From: Methylotenera sp. G11
GTDB taxonomy: Bacteria; Pseudomonadota; Gammaproteobacteria; Burkholderiales; Methylophilaceae
NCBI RefSeq assembly: GCF_000799735.1
Contig: NZ_JUHH01000001.1
Coordinates: 1,860,001-1,924,000, forward strand
Length of the DNA: 64,000 nt
Direction of reading: 5' to 3'
Below, one piece after another: positions 21,342 to 30,517 of this stretch; the stretch's first letter is position 1, and every line of letters begins with the position of its first letter. Under the pieces are notes generated by a model. That model was not told the origin of the DNA. It saw only the letters and a list, made by a program, of their open reading frames with translations, and did no database searches. Made by a program: the position numbers and the translations under genes.

Positions 21342-21893
21342 ATGTCAAAGATCATTTTCAAAGCGGGTGAAGCTACCGTATTCAGCGAAGGTAAAGACGT
21401 AACCGCTGCTATGCCTGAAATCTTAATCGGTGCTGTAGATGGCCCGGTAGGCCAGGCATTTGCCAATCTGATGGCGCAAAGCAAAGGCCATACGGCAATG
21501 TTCGCAGTGCGTGACATTAACCAGCTGGTGCGTCCAGTTTGCATGACCGTGCCAAAAGTTACCTTAAAAGGCAGTACCGATGTAGGCTTGTTCGGCGGCG
21601 TAGTGCAAGCTGCGACTGCAGATGCGATTCTGGACTGTGTGATCGAAGGCATCATCCCGAAAGAGCAAGCGAACGACTTGTGCATCATCAGCCTGGTGTG
21701 GATCGACCCAGGTTGCATCCCGCTGGAAAAAGAAGGCAAGCTGGACAAAGCCGACATGTACAAGAACAACTACGAAGCTACTAAACTGGCGATCAAACGT
21801 GCATTGAACAATGAGCCGTCAATTGATGAATTGATTGCAAACCGTCATAAGATCAAGCACTGTATGTGGGAAGATTCCTGGGATCAAAAGTAA
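21342..21893 (+). CDS. fae: Formaldehyde-activating enzyme homologue
   Basis: Fae condenses formaldehyde with tetrahydromethanopterin in the methylotrophic C1 oxidation pathway. The 183-residue protein shows family features: ILIGAVDGPVGQAFANLM, KVTLKGSTDVGLFGG, AVAEGIIP-like VIEGIIPKEQANDL, and KNNYEATKLAIKRAL near the C-terminus. At the position where the Methylobacterium enzyme has a catalytic histidine in its AHIDLIIG strand, this protein has AMPEILIG, so the histidine appears replaced by Met24. It may therefore be a Fae paralogue with a different role. It is monocistronic with a strong ribosome binding site (AAGGAA) and a terminator at 21983. Confidence 0.85.
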   Translation: MSKIIFKAGEATVFSEGKDVTAAMPEILIGAVDGPVGQAFANLMAQSKGHTAMFAVRDINQLVRPVCMTVPKVTLKGSTDVGLFGGVVQAATADAILDCVIEGIIPKEQANDLCIISLVWIDPGCIPLEKEGKLDKADMYKNNYEATKLAIKRALNNEPSIDELIANRHKIKHCMWEDSWDQK

Positions 21894-21982
21894 AATCGAT
21901 TTAATGGGCGCAGAGCTTGGTTGTGAGCCATGCTCTGCATCCCATAAAACTGATTTCGTATCTGAAGCCAGCTTCAACTGGC

Positions 21983-22014
21983 AAAAAAAAGCGGCTTATT
22001 TAGCCGCTTTTTTT
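21983..22014. terminator. Bidirectional terminator after fae
   Basis: AAAAAAAAGCGGCT and AGCCGCTTTTTTTT pair around a short TATT-type loop. It lies between fae and the convergent yqjK-like gene. Confidence 0.93.
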
Positions 22015-22028
22015 ATTGCTGTAACCAA

Positions 22029-22331
22029 TCAGTCCCTGCGTATGGACTCACGAATGTCGCGTACCAGCTGGAATACAGACCAGCCAGTCTGCAGCAATGC
22101 GTTAATCCTGGCAATGTGGAATTTGCGGATCAGTACGCCGGTTAAGGTACTTACGCCCACCATCAGCACTGGGTGTTTCCTGAAATAACGCACCACTTCC
22201 AGGCCGTGACCGGCAATCACCAGCGGCTGGCGCAGCGGTTCCATGCATTGTGTCAGTGCCGTGCGCTGTGATGCAGCTTTATCAACCAGTTCTTGCCTGC
22301 GTGCGGCAAGTGCAGCTAATTTTTCGTTCAT
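22029..22331 (-). CDS. YqjK-like protein
   Basis: A 100-residue protein beginning MNEKLAALAARRQELVDKA, the pattern of the YqjK family, with a helical charged N-terminus and a hydrophobic stretch near residues 60-75. GGAG six bases upstream supports 22331 rather than the longer frame to 22406. It is the last gene of a three-gene leftward operon with the YqjE- and YqjD-like genes, the same order as in enterobacteria. The function of the family is unknown; it is associated with envelope or stationary-phase proteins. Confidence 0.8.
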   Translation of the reverse strand: MNEKLAALAARRQELVDKAASQRTALTQCMEPLRQPLVIAGHGLEVVRYFRKHPVLMVGVSTLTGVLIRKFHIARINALLQTGWSVFQLVRDIRESIRRD

Positions 22332-22347
22332 TACCAACTCCTGCCGT

Positions 22348-22740
22348 TTAGCGATCGATGTCAATTTCCTGGTGGTCTTTGATGAGCTCGGCAAGGCTTG
22401 CTTCAAACATCCGCGGCATGGATTTCAACTTGCTTACCACGACTGCCCCCAATACTGCGCCTGTGATCAGGAACAGCCCCGTGAGCGAACCCAGCACCAG
22501 TAAACGGTGCGTATCCCAGAACACAACCACGACCAGGATTGTCAGCAGCACTGCGCCAAAACACAGGCTGAACAGTGAAACAAAGGCCATGGCCAGCAAT
22601 GAAATAAAGCGCTCGCGCCCTTCTTCCAGATCGGTACTCAGCAACTCAAGGCGGGTGTGAATGATCGCAATGAGTGTTACGGTCAGGTTCTTGAGGGAGT
22701 TCAGCAAGCCTTCTGCCGGCTGGTGAGGTGTTTCTGCCAT
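22348..22740 (-). CDS. Phage holin family / YqjE-like membrane protein
   Basis: A 130-residue protein with two transmembrane helices (about residues 45-70 and 78-103) and a soluble N-terminal LLNSLKNLTVTLIAIIHTRLELLSTDLEEGRER segment, typical of the YqjE / Holin-X family. It lies six bases after the YqjD-like gene and 16 bases before the YqjK-like gene. In spite of the family name there is no evidence of phage involvement. Confidence 0.82.
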   Translation of the reverse strand: MAETPHQPAEGLLNSLKNLTVTLIAIIHTRLELLSTDLEEGRERFISLLAMAFVSLFSLCFGAVLLTILVVVVFWDTHRLLVLGSLTGLFLITGAVLGAVVVSKLKSMPRMFEASLAELIKDHQEIDIDR

Positions 22741-22746
22741 GGCAGT

Positions 22747-23067
22747 CTAGCGCCTGCCGATGAGCAAGCCGACAACCAGGCCAACACCGGCTGCAATGCC
22801 TACGGCATGCCATGGTTTTTCATGTACATAATCGTCCGTTGCCTGGGCGGCGATTTTACCTTTTTCAATCAGTGCATCCTGTGCGTCTGCGAGTTTCACT
22901 TTTGCCGCCGCCAGCGATTCTTCCGCTTTCGCACGCAGGTTAGTCACGGCTTCGCCGCCCTGGTTGGCGGTAGCACGCAGCAATGCCTCGGCATCTGCGA
23001 TCACGACCTTGAAATCACTGATCAGCTGCTCTTTGGTTACTGAAGTGCTTGGTATGTTATTACTCAT
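22747..23067 (-). CDS. DUF883 / YqjD-ElaB family protein
   Basis: A 106-residue protein with an amphipathic alanine-rich helix and a single C-terminal membrane anchor with glycine zipper (GIAAGVGLVVGLLIGRR). In E. coli, YqjD-type proteins are inner-membrane tail-anchored and bind ribosomes in stationary phase. It leads the yqjD-yqjE-yqjK operon. The upstream gap of about 200 bp to mutY must hold the promoter. Confidence 0.85.
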   Translation of the reverse strand: MSNNIPSTSVTKEQLISDFKVVIADAEALLRATANQGGEAVTNLRAKAEESLAAAKVKLADAQDALIEKGKIAAQATDDYVHEKPWHAVGIAAGVGLVVGLLIGRR

Positions 23068-23245
23068 TGAAATGCTCCTTTTTTATTAGTCATGGAATGG
23101 CAACATCAATATGGACAATCACCTGAGCGCTTAATTCCGCCCTCTGCCAACTTTCTCACTACTATGCTACGCCAGGCAAGCTGATTGGGCAAGGCAACGA
23201 AGGCGTCTATTGATGTAAGTCAATACCGCGGCCTGAATGCCGTGG

Positions 23246-23279
23246 CTTAGGCGTCGTGACTTAGGCGTCGTGACTTAGG
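23246..23279. repeat. 14-bp tandem repeat at the 3' end of mutY
   Basis: CTTAGGCGTCGTGA occurs twice in tandem (23246-23259, 23260-23273), followed by a partial third copy. The mutY stop codon lies inside the partial third unit, so slippage here would change noncoding sequence only. Confidence 0.8.
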
Positions 23280-24321
23280 TGCCCTCAATGAGCAGCGTTT
23301 GCAGTATCTTGCGCACCGGTGTTGGAATGGCGGCACCGAGCGCATCTGCGATGCTTAGCCAGACCTGGCCGGGCTCACCGGTTTTTGCAAGCGGACCGTT
23401 CACTTGCAGGGGCTGCGGTGTAATGTGCAATTTAAAATGTGTGAAAGCATGGCTTAATTCCGGCAATGCCTTTTGCGGGCACACAGACATGCCGAATCGC
23501 TGCTGTACGATATCGGTGTAGTCACTACCCTGCTCAAGCTCCGGAAAGCTCCATAAACCACCCCAGATGCCGCTGGGCGGACGTTTTTCCAGCATGACGC
23601 TATCGCCTTGCAGCAATATGAGCATGATGGTGTGTTTTTCCGGCGTGGCCTTGCGTGGTTTGGGCGTAGGCAGCTGATTGACACGCTGCTGCCGATAAGC
23701 CTGGCAGGACGCAAGCAGCGGGCAGTTCAGGCATTGCGGCCTGCTTCTGCTGCATAGCGTAGCACCCAGATCCATCAGGCCCTGGGTGTAGGCCACCATC
23801 TCTGTCTTCGGCAGCAGGCTTTCTGCCAGCGACCAGAGTTCTTTCTCGATCTTAGGCGTGCCAGGCCAGCCCTCCACTGCAAAATGCCTGGCCAGTACGC
23901 GTTTTACATTGCCGTCGAGTATCGTCTGTACCTGATTGAAGGCAAACGAGGCGATAGCCGCTGCTGTGGAGCGGCCAATGCCGGGCAATGCCTGGATAGT
24001 TGCGAAGTCTTGCGGAAACACCCCGCCATGCTCATCCATAATGGTTTGTGCGGCATTGTGCAGGTTGCGCGCCCTTGAGTAGTAGCCCAGGCCGCTCCAG
24101 TGCTGCAGCACTTCATCCTGTGTCGCATCCGCCAGTGCGGCAATGGTGGGAAATCGCTGCATGAACTTGCTGTAATAGCCGATGACCGCCGTAACCTGCG
24201 TCTGCTGCAGCATGATTTCCGATACCCAGATGGCGTAAGGGTCGGTCGTGTTCTGCCAGGGCAGGTCATGACGACCGTGTTGTTTTTGCCAAACGATCAG
24301 GCGGCTTGAAAAATCAGTCAT
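23275..24321 (-). CDS. mutY: A/G-specific adenine glycosylase
   Basis: MutY removes adenine mispaired with guanine or 8-oxoguanine. The 348 residues show the helix-hairpin-helix LPGIGRSTAAAIASFAF, the catalytic aspartate in the following VLDGNVKRVL region, the 4Fe-4S loop CSRSRPQCLNCPLLASC, and a C-terminal NUDIX-like recognition domain (GGLWSFPELE). The length matches the family. It appears monocistronic. Confidence 0.96.
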   Translation of the reverse strand: MTDFSSRLIVWQKQHGRHDLPWQNTTDPYAIWVSEIMLQQTQVTAVIGYYSKFMQRFPTIAALADATQDEVLQHWSGLGYYSRARNLHNAAQTIMDEHGGVFPQDFATIQALPGIGRSTAAAIASFAFNQVQTILDGNVKRVLARHFAVEGWPGTPKIEKELWSLAESLLPKTEMVAYTQGLMDLGATLCSRSRPQCLNCPLLASCQAYRQQRVNQLPTPKPRKATPEKHTIMLILLQGDSVMLEKRPPSGIWGGLWSFPELEQGSDYTDIVQQRFGMSVCPQKALPELSHAFTHFKLHITPQPLQVNGPLAKTGEPGQVWLSIADALGAAIPTPVRKILQTLLIEGT

Positions 24322-24454
24322 AGGGTCTTGATGTACTCTTTGTCCCGGCCGGGCATAACGCTGATGGCTCCGGTGATAGTCGGTCGGCTCCGGGATAAGC
24401 CGGGAAAACTGCCGCTATCGATATACGGGCGGCAGTTGTCTGAGCGGGTTTTGT

Positions 24455-27451
24455 TTAAAACTTGAATAGTTTTTTCAGTTCCTGTGCCGCTTTTTCTTTA
24501 GCGGTCTCTTCAGGTGTTTTCGGCGCTTCAGCCGGGGCAGTGCCGCTAGTGGCGCCATCGGCCGGTGCCGGCGCGGTTGCGGTGTCTGCCGGTTTCTTTT
24601 TGCCTAGCAGGCTTTCCAGCGCTTTTGTTTTGTCGCCGTCGCCGATCAGTTCTTTAACGGCAGCACCTTTTTCGCCGCCTACTTTATCCAGCAGGTTGGA
24701 TTTAGCCATTGCCGCCCCAATCGCGGCAAAGTCCATGCCGTATTTAGGGGCCGAGAACGTGCCGGTGATTTTTACCGGAATGCTCAAGCCGGCTAAAGAA
24801 TCCAGGTCGGCACCGCCCTGCCCTTTTAATGATTTGACAATCGTAGGTTTGGCCAGGTAGTTAATGGTTTCATTGCCGATATCAATATCACCCCGGCTAT
24901 CGCCTTTAGCCAGGCGCAGGATAGGCGCTTTCATACTCAGGTCTTCATTGTGCGCTACGCCGTTCTTGATATCGAACGATGCGCTAAGCTCGCTGAAATC
25001 CGTTTTCTTGGACTGATCCGCTCCAATGCTGTTTTTGTCCTTGAACAGGTTGAGCTTGGATTTCATGTCGCGAACCGTGCCTGCAATATCGATGCCCTTG
25101 ACTGCGCCATCAGCCAGATTCACCGCAGCCTTGCCAGCCAGCGCTTTTTTAAGGGCGCTTACCGTATTGCCCGATGTTGTTACATCGACATTCAGGGTGC
25201 CTTTGCCATCCAGCATGTCATTGTTGATCGCATCTACCAGCAACGGGCCGATTGCGATGTTTTTCATGTCCTGTTTGAACGTAATGCCGGGCGTGCCGCG
25301 CGCATCAACCTTGAGCACGCCATCCATGCTGCCCTGATACAGGTTGGCGGCAAATGGCGATACCGTGGCGATGCCATCGGCGGCTTTAAGGCCGATGTTC
25401 ACATTCTGTGTTTTGACGTTGGCAAGCTTAAGCCAGCCGATTTTGGCTTCGCCGCTTGCATTGAGCTTTTTTAGCGCACTCAGGTCAATCGGTGTGTCGC
25501 CAGTATTTTTTGCGGCAGGCTGGTCACTTTTGGTGATGTATTTATCGGCGTCCAGTTTATCGATGTTCAGGTTAAAGCTATAAATCGGGTCATGAAAACG
25601 TGTGATGCCGACATTGGCATTGACCTGGCTGTCATCCACTTTTGCTGCCAGTGGGTTCAGGCTTAGTTTCTGCCCGTCTGCCTTTAAGTCGATGCGCACG
25701 TTCGAGGCTTTGGTTTTGCCATACTTCAGGCTGCCGATACGTAGCGAGCCATCTGCATTGAGCGCTTTCAGTGCGCTAAGATCCAGCGGTTTGTCGTCGC
25801 CCTTGCCGGCTGCCTTATCCGCCGGCGCTGTGCCGCCTTTGGCTGAAACATAGCGGTCAACGTCAACCTGGTCGATATCGACATCAAAGGTATATAGCGG
25901 CTTGGCAAAATGGCTGATGCCAAAGTTGCCTTTAATGCTGCTGTCATCCAGCTTGACGTTAAGGCCGGTTAAGGCCAGTTTTTCACCGTCGGCTTTAATA
26001 TTCACGTTGAGGCCGGCTAAACGGTATTTGTCATAGAGTAAATTGCCGATGTTGATCTTGCCATCCAGCAGGATATTCTTTAACGCAGACAAATCAGCCG
26101 GTTTGTCACTGGCCGGCGCGGCTTTCTGGGGCTTGCTGCTGCCCAGCAGTTTATTCAGATCCAGCGTATCGGCATTGATATTGAATCTGACGTTCGGCTT
26201 TTTGAAGCTGGCAACGGCAACATCGCCATTGAGTCTGGTCGCATCCACATCCAGGTTGAACTTGCTGTTCACTTGCTCTTGTTTGGCATCGGTATGCAGG
26301 CTGAGTGCGAAGCCGACTTTTGCGGCACCGTTAGGTAATGCCGGGTCTTTGATATCGACATTGCCTGCCAGTTTCGGCAGGTCAAAGATCAGGTTCTCAA
26401 GGTTGCCCTGAAAGGGGGAGGAAAATTTGCCGCTAATGGAGCGGGCGCCCTGCTTGCCTGAAATGTCGCCGCTGATGCCGCTGCTTTGCAGCGCTTTCGG
26501 CGAGCCTTTGATGTCGGCCAATATCAGATTCGCCTTGAAGGTATCGCCGGCTTTGTCTTGCGCCAGGTTGACGTTTACTTTCTTGCCGGTGACTTCGTCT
26601 TTTTTCGCAATGAGTTCAGGCGCGTTCAAGTCCAACGTGATCTTTGCCCCGCTGAACTGGCCTGCCAGCGCAACTTTTAAACTGTCAACCAAAAATTCAC
26701 GCGTTTCGGGCTTGGCGTCAATATCACCGCTGGCGGTGACCGACACGCCTTTGCCGCCCAGCAGATCGCCTGTGATGGCAGCATCAAGCCCTTTGGCAAA
26801 GAAGTGCTTGTCTTCCGGATCTGCCAGGAATTTACCCTTGATTTTAACGTCGGCGGCAAGCGCAGGCTGGTTCGCCGTAACGCTGAAATCGGTAGCCAGC
26901 TCAACGGGTTCCGCCAATGCGATATGACCCGAGCTCAGATTGAATTTTGATAATGCGTATTGGGCACCGGAGCTTTCATCCGTGTAGGTCGCAGCCGAGT
27001 TCGTCACTTTGACGCCGTCTATATCGAATTTAATCTGTTCGGATTCTTCTTCCTTGCTCAGCAGGTCATCGAAGTTGGTGGAGCCATCTTTGTATTTGAT
27101 GATGTTGGCTTTGGCGCCATCGATGTAAACGGTATCAACCACCAGCTGTTTCTTTAACAGCGGCAATACTGCGAGTGCGACCTGAGCGCTCTGGATGGAG
27201 GCGAATTCTTTATCGGACTGATGTTCTGAGATGGAAACCTTGCCCAGGTTGGCGCCAATTTTTGGCCAGAATGCGAGTTTGATGTCACCCTCGATATTCA
27301 GGGTGCGCTCTTTTTTTTCTTTAACCATTTTGACGATGAGCGGCTTGTAATCGTTCGGGTTGAAAGTTGCTGCAATCACCGCCACTACTAACACTAATAA
27401 GGCAATGACGCCGCCCAGACCAAACAAGCCATATTTCATCAGTTTATTCAT
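24455..27451 (-). CDS. AsmA family protein
   Basis: A 998-residue envelope protein of the AsmA-like family. An N-terminal transmembrane helix (residues 8-29) is followed by the characteristic NPNDYKPLIVKMVKEK and LNIEGDIKLAFWPKIGANLGKVSISE. A central region contains three related tandem modules of about 120 residues, each with DLSALKxLxxxGxxxIGxLK and ending in SFNLNIDKLDADKY-like sequence. AsmA-like proteins are thought to bridge the periplasm and move lipids or affect outer-membrane biogenesis. The C-terminus is Pro/Ala-rich with a basic tail. A second AsmA-like C-terminal domain occurs at 18273-21134. Confidence 0.88.
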   Translation of the reverse strand: MNKLMKYGLFGLGGVIALLVLVVAVIAATFNPNDYKPLIVKMVKEKKERTLNIEGDIKLAFWPKIGANLGKVSISEHQSDKEFASIQSAQVALAVLPLLKKQLVVDTVYIDGAKANIIKYKDGSTNFDDLLSKEEESEQIKFDIDGVKVTNSAATYTDESSGAQYALSKFNLSSGHIALAEPVELATDFSVTANQPALAADVKIKGKFLADPEDKHFFAKGLDAAITGDLLGGKGVSVTASGDIDAKPETREFLVDSLKVALAGQFSGAKITLDLNAPELIAKKDEVTGKKVNVNLAQDKAGDTFKANLILADIKGSPKALQSSGISGDISGKQGARSISGKFSSPFQGNLENLIFDLPKLAGNVDIKDPALPNGAAKVGFALSLHTDAKQEQVNSKFNLDVDATRLNGDVAVASFKKPNVRFNINADTLDLNKLLGSSKPQKAAPASDKPADLSALKNILLDGKINIGNLLYDKYRLAGLNVNIKADGEKLALTGLNVKLDDSSIKGNFGISHFAKPLYTFDVDIDQVDVDRYVSAKGGTAPADKAAGKGDDKPLDLSALKALNADGSLRIGSLKYGKTKASNVRIDLKADGQKLSLNPLAAKVDDSQVNANVGITRFHDPIYSFNLNIDKLDADKYITKSDQPAAKNTGDTPIDLSALKKLNASGEAKIGWLKLANVKTQNVNIGLKAADGIATVSPFAANLYQGSMDGVLKVDARGTPGITFKQDMKNIAIGPLLVDAINNDMLDGKGTLNVDVTTSGNTVSALKKALAGKAAVNLADGAVKGIDIAGTVRDMKSKLNLFKDKNSIGADQSKKTDFSELSASFDIKNGVAHNEDLSMKAPILRLAKGDSRGDIDIGNETINYLAKPTIVKSLKGQGGADLDSLAGLSIPVKITGTFSAPKYGMDFAAIGAAMAKSNLLDKVGGEKGAAVKELIGDGDKTKALESLLGKKKPADTATAPAPADGATSGTAPAEAPKTPEETAKEKAAQELKKLFKF

Positions 27452-27544
27452 GGTTTACTCTATCAATTCATGGTTTTATTTTTTAAACAGATTAGACTTT
27501 ACTGCTGTTTTCTGCAATATGGGTAAGTACTTATTCGCCGATTT

Positions 27545-28342
27545 TTACTTGAAATACCAGATCACGATTAAGCCCAGAGCGATACGGTACCAGGCAAATA
27601 TTTTAAAATCATGACTTGCCACAAAGCGCAGCAGGAATTTGATCGCGATGAGCGCCGATGTGAATGCGGTGATAAAACCCACGGCAAACATGCCAAGGTC
27701 ATCTATGGAAAGCAACTGCCAGTTTTTGAGCAGATCGTAACCGGTTGCCGCAAACATGATAGGAATCGCCAGGAAGAATGAGAATTCGGTAGCGGTATGA
27801 CGGTTAAGGCCGAACAGCATGCCGCCCAGGATCGTCGCCCCGGAACGTGATACGCCAGGAATAAGTGCGACAGCCTGGGCAAAACCTATCTGCCAGGCCT
27901 GTTTTCGTGTCATGTCGTCTATGGAAACGGTTTTGCCTTTCAGCGGCATTTTTTCAATCAGCAGAATCGCCAGGCCACCCAGTATCAGGGCGATGGCGAC
28001 CGTGATCGGCGTAAATAGGAATTCTTTGATCTTGCCGTGAAACACCAGGCCGATCAAGGCTGCCGGCAAGAATGCGATCAGCAGGTTGAGTGAGAAATTC
28101 TGTGCTTTGGTCTGGCTGGTAATGTGCAGGGCGGTATTGACCAGTTTGCGGCGATATTCCCAGCAAACGGCCAGGATTGCGGCCAGTTGAATCACAATGT
28201 CGAATACTTTGGCTTTGTCGTCATTAAAATTGAGCAAGTCGCCTACGATGATCAGGTGGCCGGTACTGCTGATAGGCAGAAATTCAGTCGCCCCCTCTAC
28301 CAGACCTTGAATGAGCGCTTTGAAAAGTAAGATTAAATCCAT
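27545..28342 (-). CDS. uppP: Undecaprenyl-diphosphatase
   Basis: UppP (BacA type) dephosphorylates undecaprenyl diphosphate to recycle the lipid carrier for peptidoglycan and other surface polymers. The 265-residue multi-pass membrane protein has both catalytic motifs: EGATEFLPISSTGHL near the N-terminus and PGVSRSGATILGGMLFGLNRHTATEFSFFLAIP in the middle. A second membrane phosphatase of the unrelated PAP2 type occurs at 37608. Confidence 0.96.
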   Translation of the reverse strand: MDLILLFKALIQGLVEGATEFLPISSTGHLIIVGDLLNFNDDKAKVFDIVIQLAAILAVCWEYRRKLVNTALHITSQTKAQNFSLNLLIAFLPAALIGLVFHGKIKEFLFTPITVAIALILGGLAILLIEKMPLKGKTVSIDDMTRKQAWQIGFAQAVALIPGVSRSGATILGGMLFGLNRHTATEFSFFLAIPIMFAATGYDLLKNWQLLSIDDLGMFAVGFITAFTSALIAIKFLLRFVASHDFKIFAWYRIALGLIVIWYFK

Positions 28343-28363
28343 ATTATTGTTCTGCCAGCGTTT

Positions 28364-28390
28364 AAGAACGGGCTAAAAACGCCCGTTCTT
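28364..28390 (-). terminator. Stem-loop after the yidB-like gene
   Basis: AAGAACGGGC and GCCCGTTCTT form a perfect 10-bp stem with a 7-base loop. There is no long T-run on the minus strand, but its position just after the stop codon fits a terminator. Confidence 0.6.
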
Positions 28391-28405
28391 GATGAGTGAG
28401 TGATT

Positions 28406-28795
28406 TTATTTGAGCATGCCCAGCATCGTGGCGAGCAGATTGCCTGAGTCTTTACCCACCTCACCGTCAGGGGTCATGCGGTCTATCACCTGCGGCAGGT
28501 ATTCTGCGATTTTAGAACTGATTTCGTCAGCATTCAGGCCGAGTCTGGCTGCTGCCGTGCTAATGGTTGCGCTGCCCAGAACCTGGGTAATCTGTGCTGC
28601 TGAGATTTGCTGGTTTGCACCTTTGCCCACCCATGAGGCTACCTCATCGGCAAAACCGGCGGCCTTGAATTTCTCCAGTACGCCCGGCAGCCCGCCGTTC
28701 TGATTGAACAAGTCTACAGCCACTTGTGCAATGGCGCCCTTTTCGCCGCCCAGTTTACCTAACATGCTGCCCGCAAGGCTATCAAATAATCCCAT
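28406..28795 (-). CDS. YidB-like (DUF937) protein
   Basis: A 129-residue protein beginning MGLFDSLAGSMLGKLGG, with repeated helical segments and the GLNADEISSKIAEYLPQVIDRMTPDGEV motif typical of the YidB/DUF937 family. The start at 28795 is chosen over 28822 because it gives the family's canonical N-terminus. The family is widespread and of unknown function. It is probably monocistronic with its own terminator. Confidence 0.82.
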   Translation of the reverse strand: MGLFDSLAGSMLGKLGGEKGAIAQVAVDLFNQNGGLPGVLEKFKAAGFADEVASWVGKGANQQISAAQITQVLGSATISTAAARLGLNADEISSKIAEYLPQVIDRMTPDGEVGKDSGNLLATMLGMLK

Positions 28796-28872
28796 CGTCA
28801 CTCCTAAAAAAATATGGACCATCTGCGTGGATGGCAGTGTCTGCCCAATCCGTGCAAAGGTACTTGAAAATT

Positions 28873-28926
28873 GAATTCAGCAAACTTGAATTTAGCAAAC
28901 TTGAATTCAGAAAAATCGAACTCAGC
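28873..28926. repeat. 15-bp tandem repeat (about 3.6 units)
   Basis: The units GAATTCAGCAAACTT, GAATTTAGCAAACTT and GAATTCAGAAAAATC are followed by a partial GAACTCAG. They lie between the yidB-like gene and the pseudouridine synthase stop codon. They fill the intergenic gap and have no obvious function. Confidence 0.85.
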
Positions 28927-30210
28927 CTAAAAGCGCTCTTCAGGGCGCAGGTAGCGCCACTGTCCAACCGGTAGTTTGCCCAAGGTAATGCTGCCGATAC
29001 GGATGCGCTTCAAGCCAACCACATGCAGCCCGACCATTTCGCACATGCGGCGGATCTGGCGTTTTTTGCCTTCACGCAATACAAAACGTAACTGGTCTTC
29101 ATTTTGCCAGCTGACTTTGGCCGGTTTCAGTTTTTCGCCATCCAGGCTCAAGCCAAAATTCAGCTGTTTCAAGCCGGCATCGCTCAGTTCGCCTGTGACG
29201 CGCACCAGGTATTCTTTCTCAACCGTGGAGTCTTCGCCAATCAAATGGCGCGCAACACGGCCATCCTGCGTGAGTACCAGCATGCCGGTTGAATCGATAT
29301 CCAGGCGCCCTGCCGGTGCCAGGCCGCGCAGCATGCCGCGGTGGAACTGCCTGGGGTTGTGTTTGTGCAGTTCCGGATCGTCTGGCCACTGGTTGTCCGG
29401 GTGTACCAGTACAACAGCCGGCTCATAGCCGTCTTCTGCCTGCCCGCTCACATAGCCTACGGGTTTGTGCAGGATGATGGTTACATTTTCAGCTTGTGTT
29501 TCCTGTGCGTAGCTGCTGATGATGATTTCGGCATCCGGGTCTATGCGCGTACCTAAGGTTTCGATAACCTCCCCGTTCACTTTTACCCAGCCGTTGGCGA
29601 TCCATTCGTCTGCTTCCCGACGCGAGCAAAGGCCGCGTTCAGCCATCACTTTTGATAGGCGCGGCTGTTCAGGCTGGCTTGCATTCGCCTTGGCAGCAGA
29701 AGCTTCTTTATTCGAGCGGTTTTTATCAAACTCACTGGCTACAAAACCATCACGCGCCTTGCCGCCACGGCGCGGTGGATTGCGATAATTGCCTTCACGG
29801 TCAGCCCTGTCGCGGCTGGTGGAGTCATTTCTGCGCGCATCTACATGCATCGGACGGGAAGATGGCGCACGGCTATCCGGTGCCGGCTGCCTTGCCGGTG
29901 CTGGCGCATGCAAGCCGCCATCGTGGCGATGGTTGCGCTGGCGCTGCGGTTCTTGCCTGGATGCAGCAGGTGCCTGCTGATCGCGTGATTGCGGAGCCTC
30001 GGCGCGCTGTGGTTTAACAGGCGCGGTGGAGCGGTCTCGCGGCAGTGCGTTGTTGCGGCGCACGGGTGGTTTTTTTGCCGTAACGGCAGGAGCATCACCA
30101 GGTTTTTTGTTGAGTTTGAGTGTGGTCAAAATATGGCTAACTGGTTTTATATAATTGAGGCATTTTAACAAAATAAAGAGATAATCTTTTAAATATCTAC
30201 GTTCATTCAA
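28927..30210 (-). CDS. S4-domain pseudouridine synthase (RluF/RluB/RsuA family)
   Basis: The enzyme isomerises a specific uridine in rRNA. After a low-complexity Arg/Pro/Ala-rich N-terminal region of about 175 residues, an S4 RNA-binding domain (RLSKVMAERGLCSRREADEWI) is followed by the catalytic domain with KPVGYVSGQ, the catalytic aspartate in AGRLDIDSTGML, and GKKRQIRRMCEMVGL. The sequence pattern is closest to RluF or RluB; which rRNA position is modified cannot be decided by eye. The start is uncertain: ATG 30210 gives a hydrophobic leader without a ribosome binding site, and a TTG at 30129 is an alternative. Confidence 0.85.
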   Translation of the reverse strand: MNERRYLKDYLFILLKCLNYIKPVSHILTTLKLNKKPGDAPAVTAKKPPVRRNNALPRDRSTAPVKPQRAEAPQSRDQQAPAASRQEPQRQRNHRHDGGLHAPAPARQPAPDSRAPSSRPMHVDARRNDSTSRDRADREGNYRNPPRRGGKARDGFVASEFDKNRSNKEASAAKANASQPEQPRLSKVMAERGLCSRREADEWIANGWVKVNGEVIETLGTRIDPDAEIIISSYAQETQAENVTIILHKPVGYVSGQAEDGYEPAVVLVHPDNQWPDDPELHKHNPRQFHRGMLRGLAPAGRLDIDSTGMLVLTQDGRVARHLIGEDSTVEKEYLVRVTGELSDAGLKQLNFGLSLDGEKLKPAKVSWQNEDQLRFVLREGKKRQIRRMCEMVGLHVVGLKRIRIGSITLGKLPVGQWRYLRPEERF

Positions 30211-30274
30211 TGATTTACTATTAAAATAAAATGATTTAAACTAAACTAACTTAACTTAGTTTATAGGATGTATC

Positions 30275-30517
30275 ATGCAAACAGTTAATATTCATGAAGC
30301 AAAAACACAGCTATCTAAGCTGATAGACCAGGCGGTTCACGGCGAGTCATTTATTATCGCAAAGGCTGGCAAACCCTTGGTTAAAGTCTCAAGGCTGGAT
30401 GCGCCACAGGCTAATACAAAAAATCGTCTTGGCTTTATGGTTGGACAAATAGTTGTGCCCGACGATTTTGACCAAATGGGCAAAAATGAGATTGTCGAAT
30501 TGTTCGGAGCTGAATGA
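30275..30517 (+). CDS. Antitoxin, Phd/YefM family
   Basis: An 80-residue antitoxin beginning MQTVNIHEAKTQLSKLID, the classic DNA-binding Phd/YefM opening, with the EIV...C-terminal segment that would wrap the toxin. Its stop codon overlaps the start of the PIN toxin (ATGA), a coupling typical of type II modules. The upstream region has the repeated TAACTTAGTTTA-type A/T sequence expected for an autoregulated promoter. Confidence 0.88.
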   Translation: MQTVNIHEAKTQLSKLIDQAVHGESFIIAKAGKPLVKVSRLDAPQANTKNRLGFMVGQIVVPDDFDQMGKNEIVELFGAE

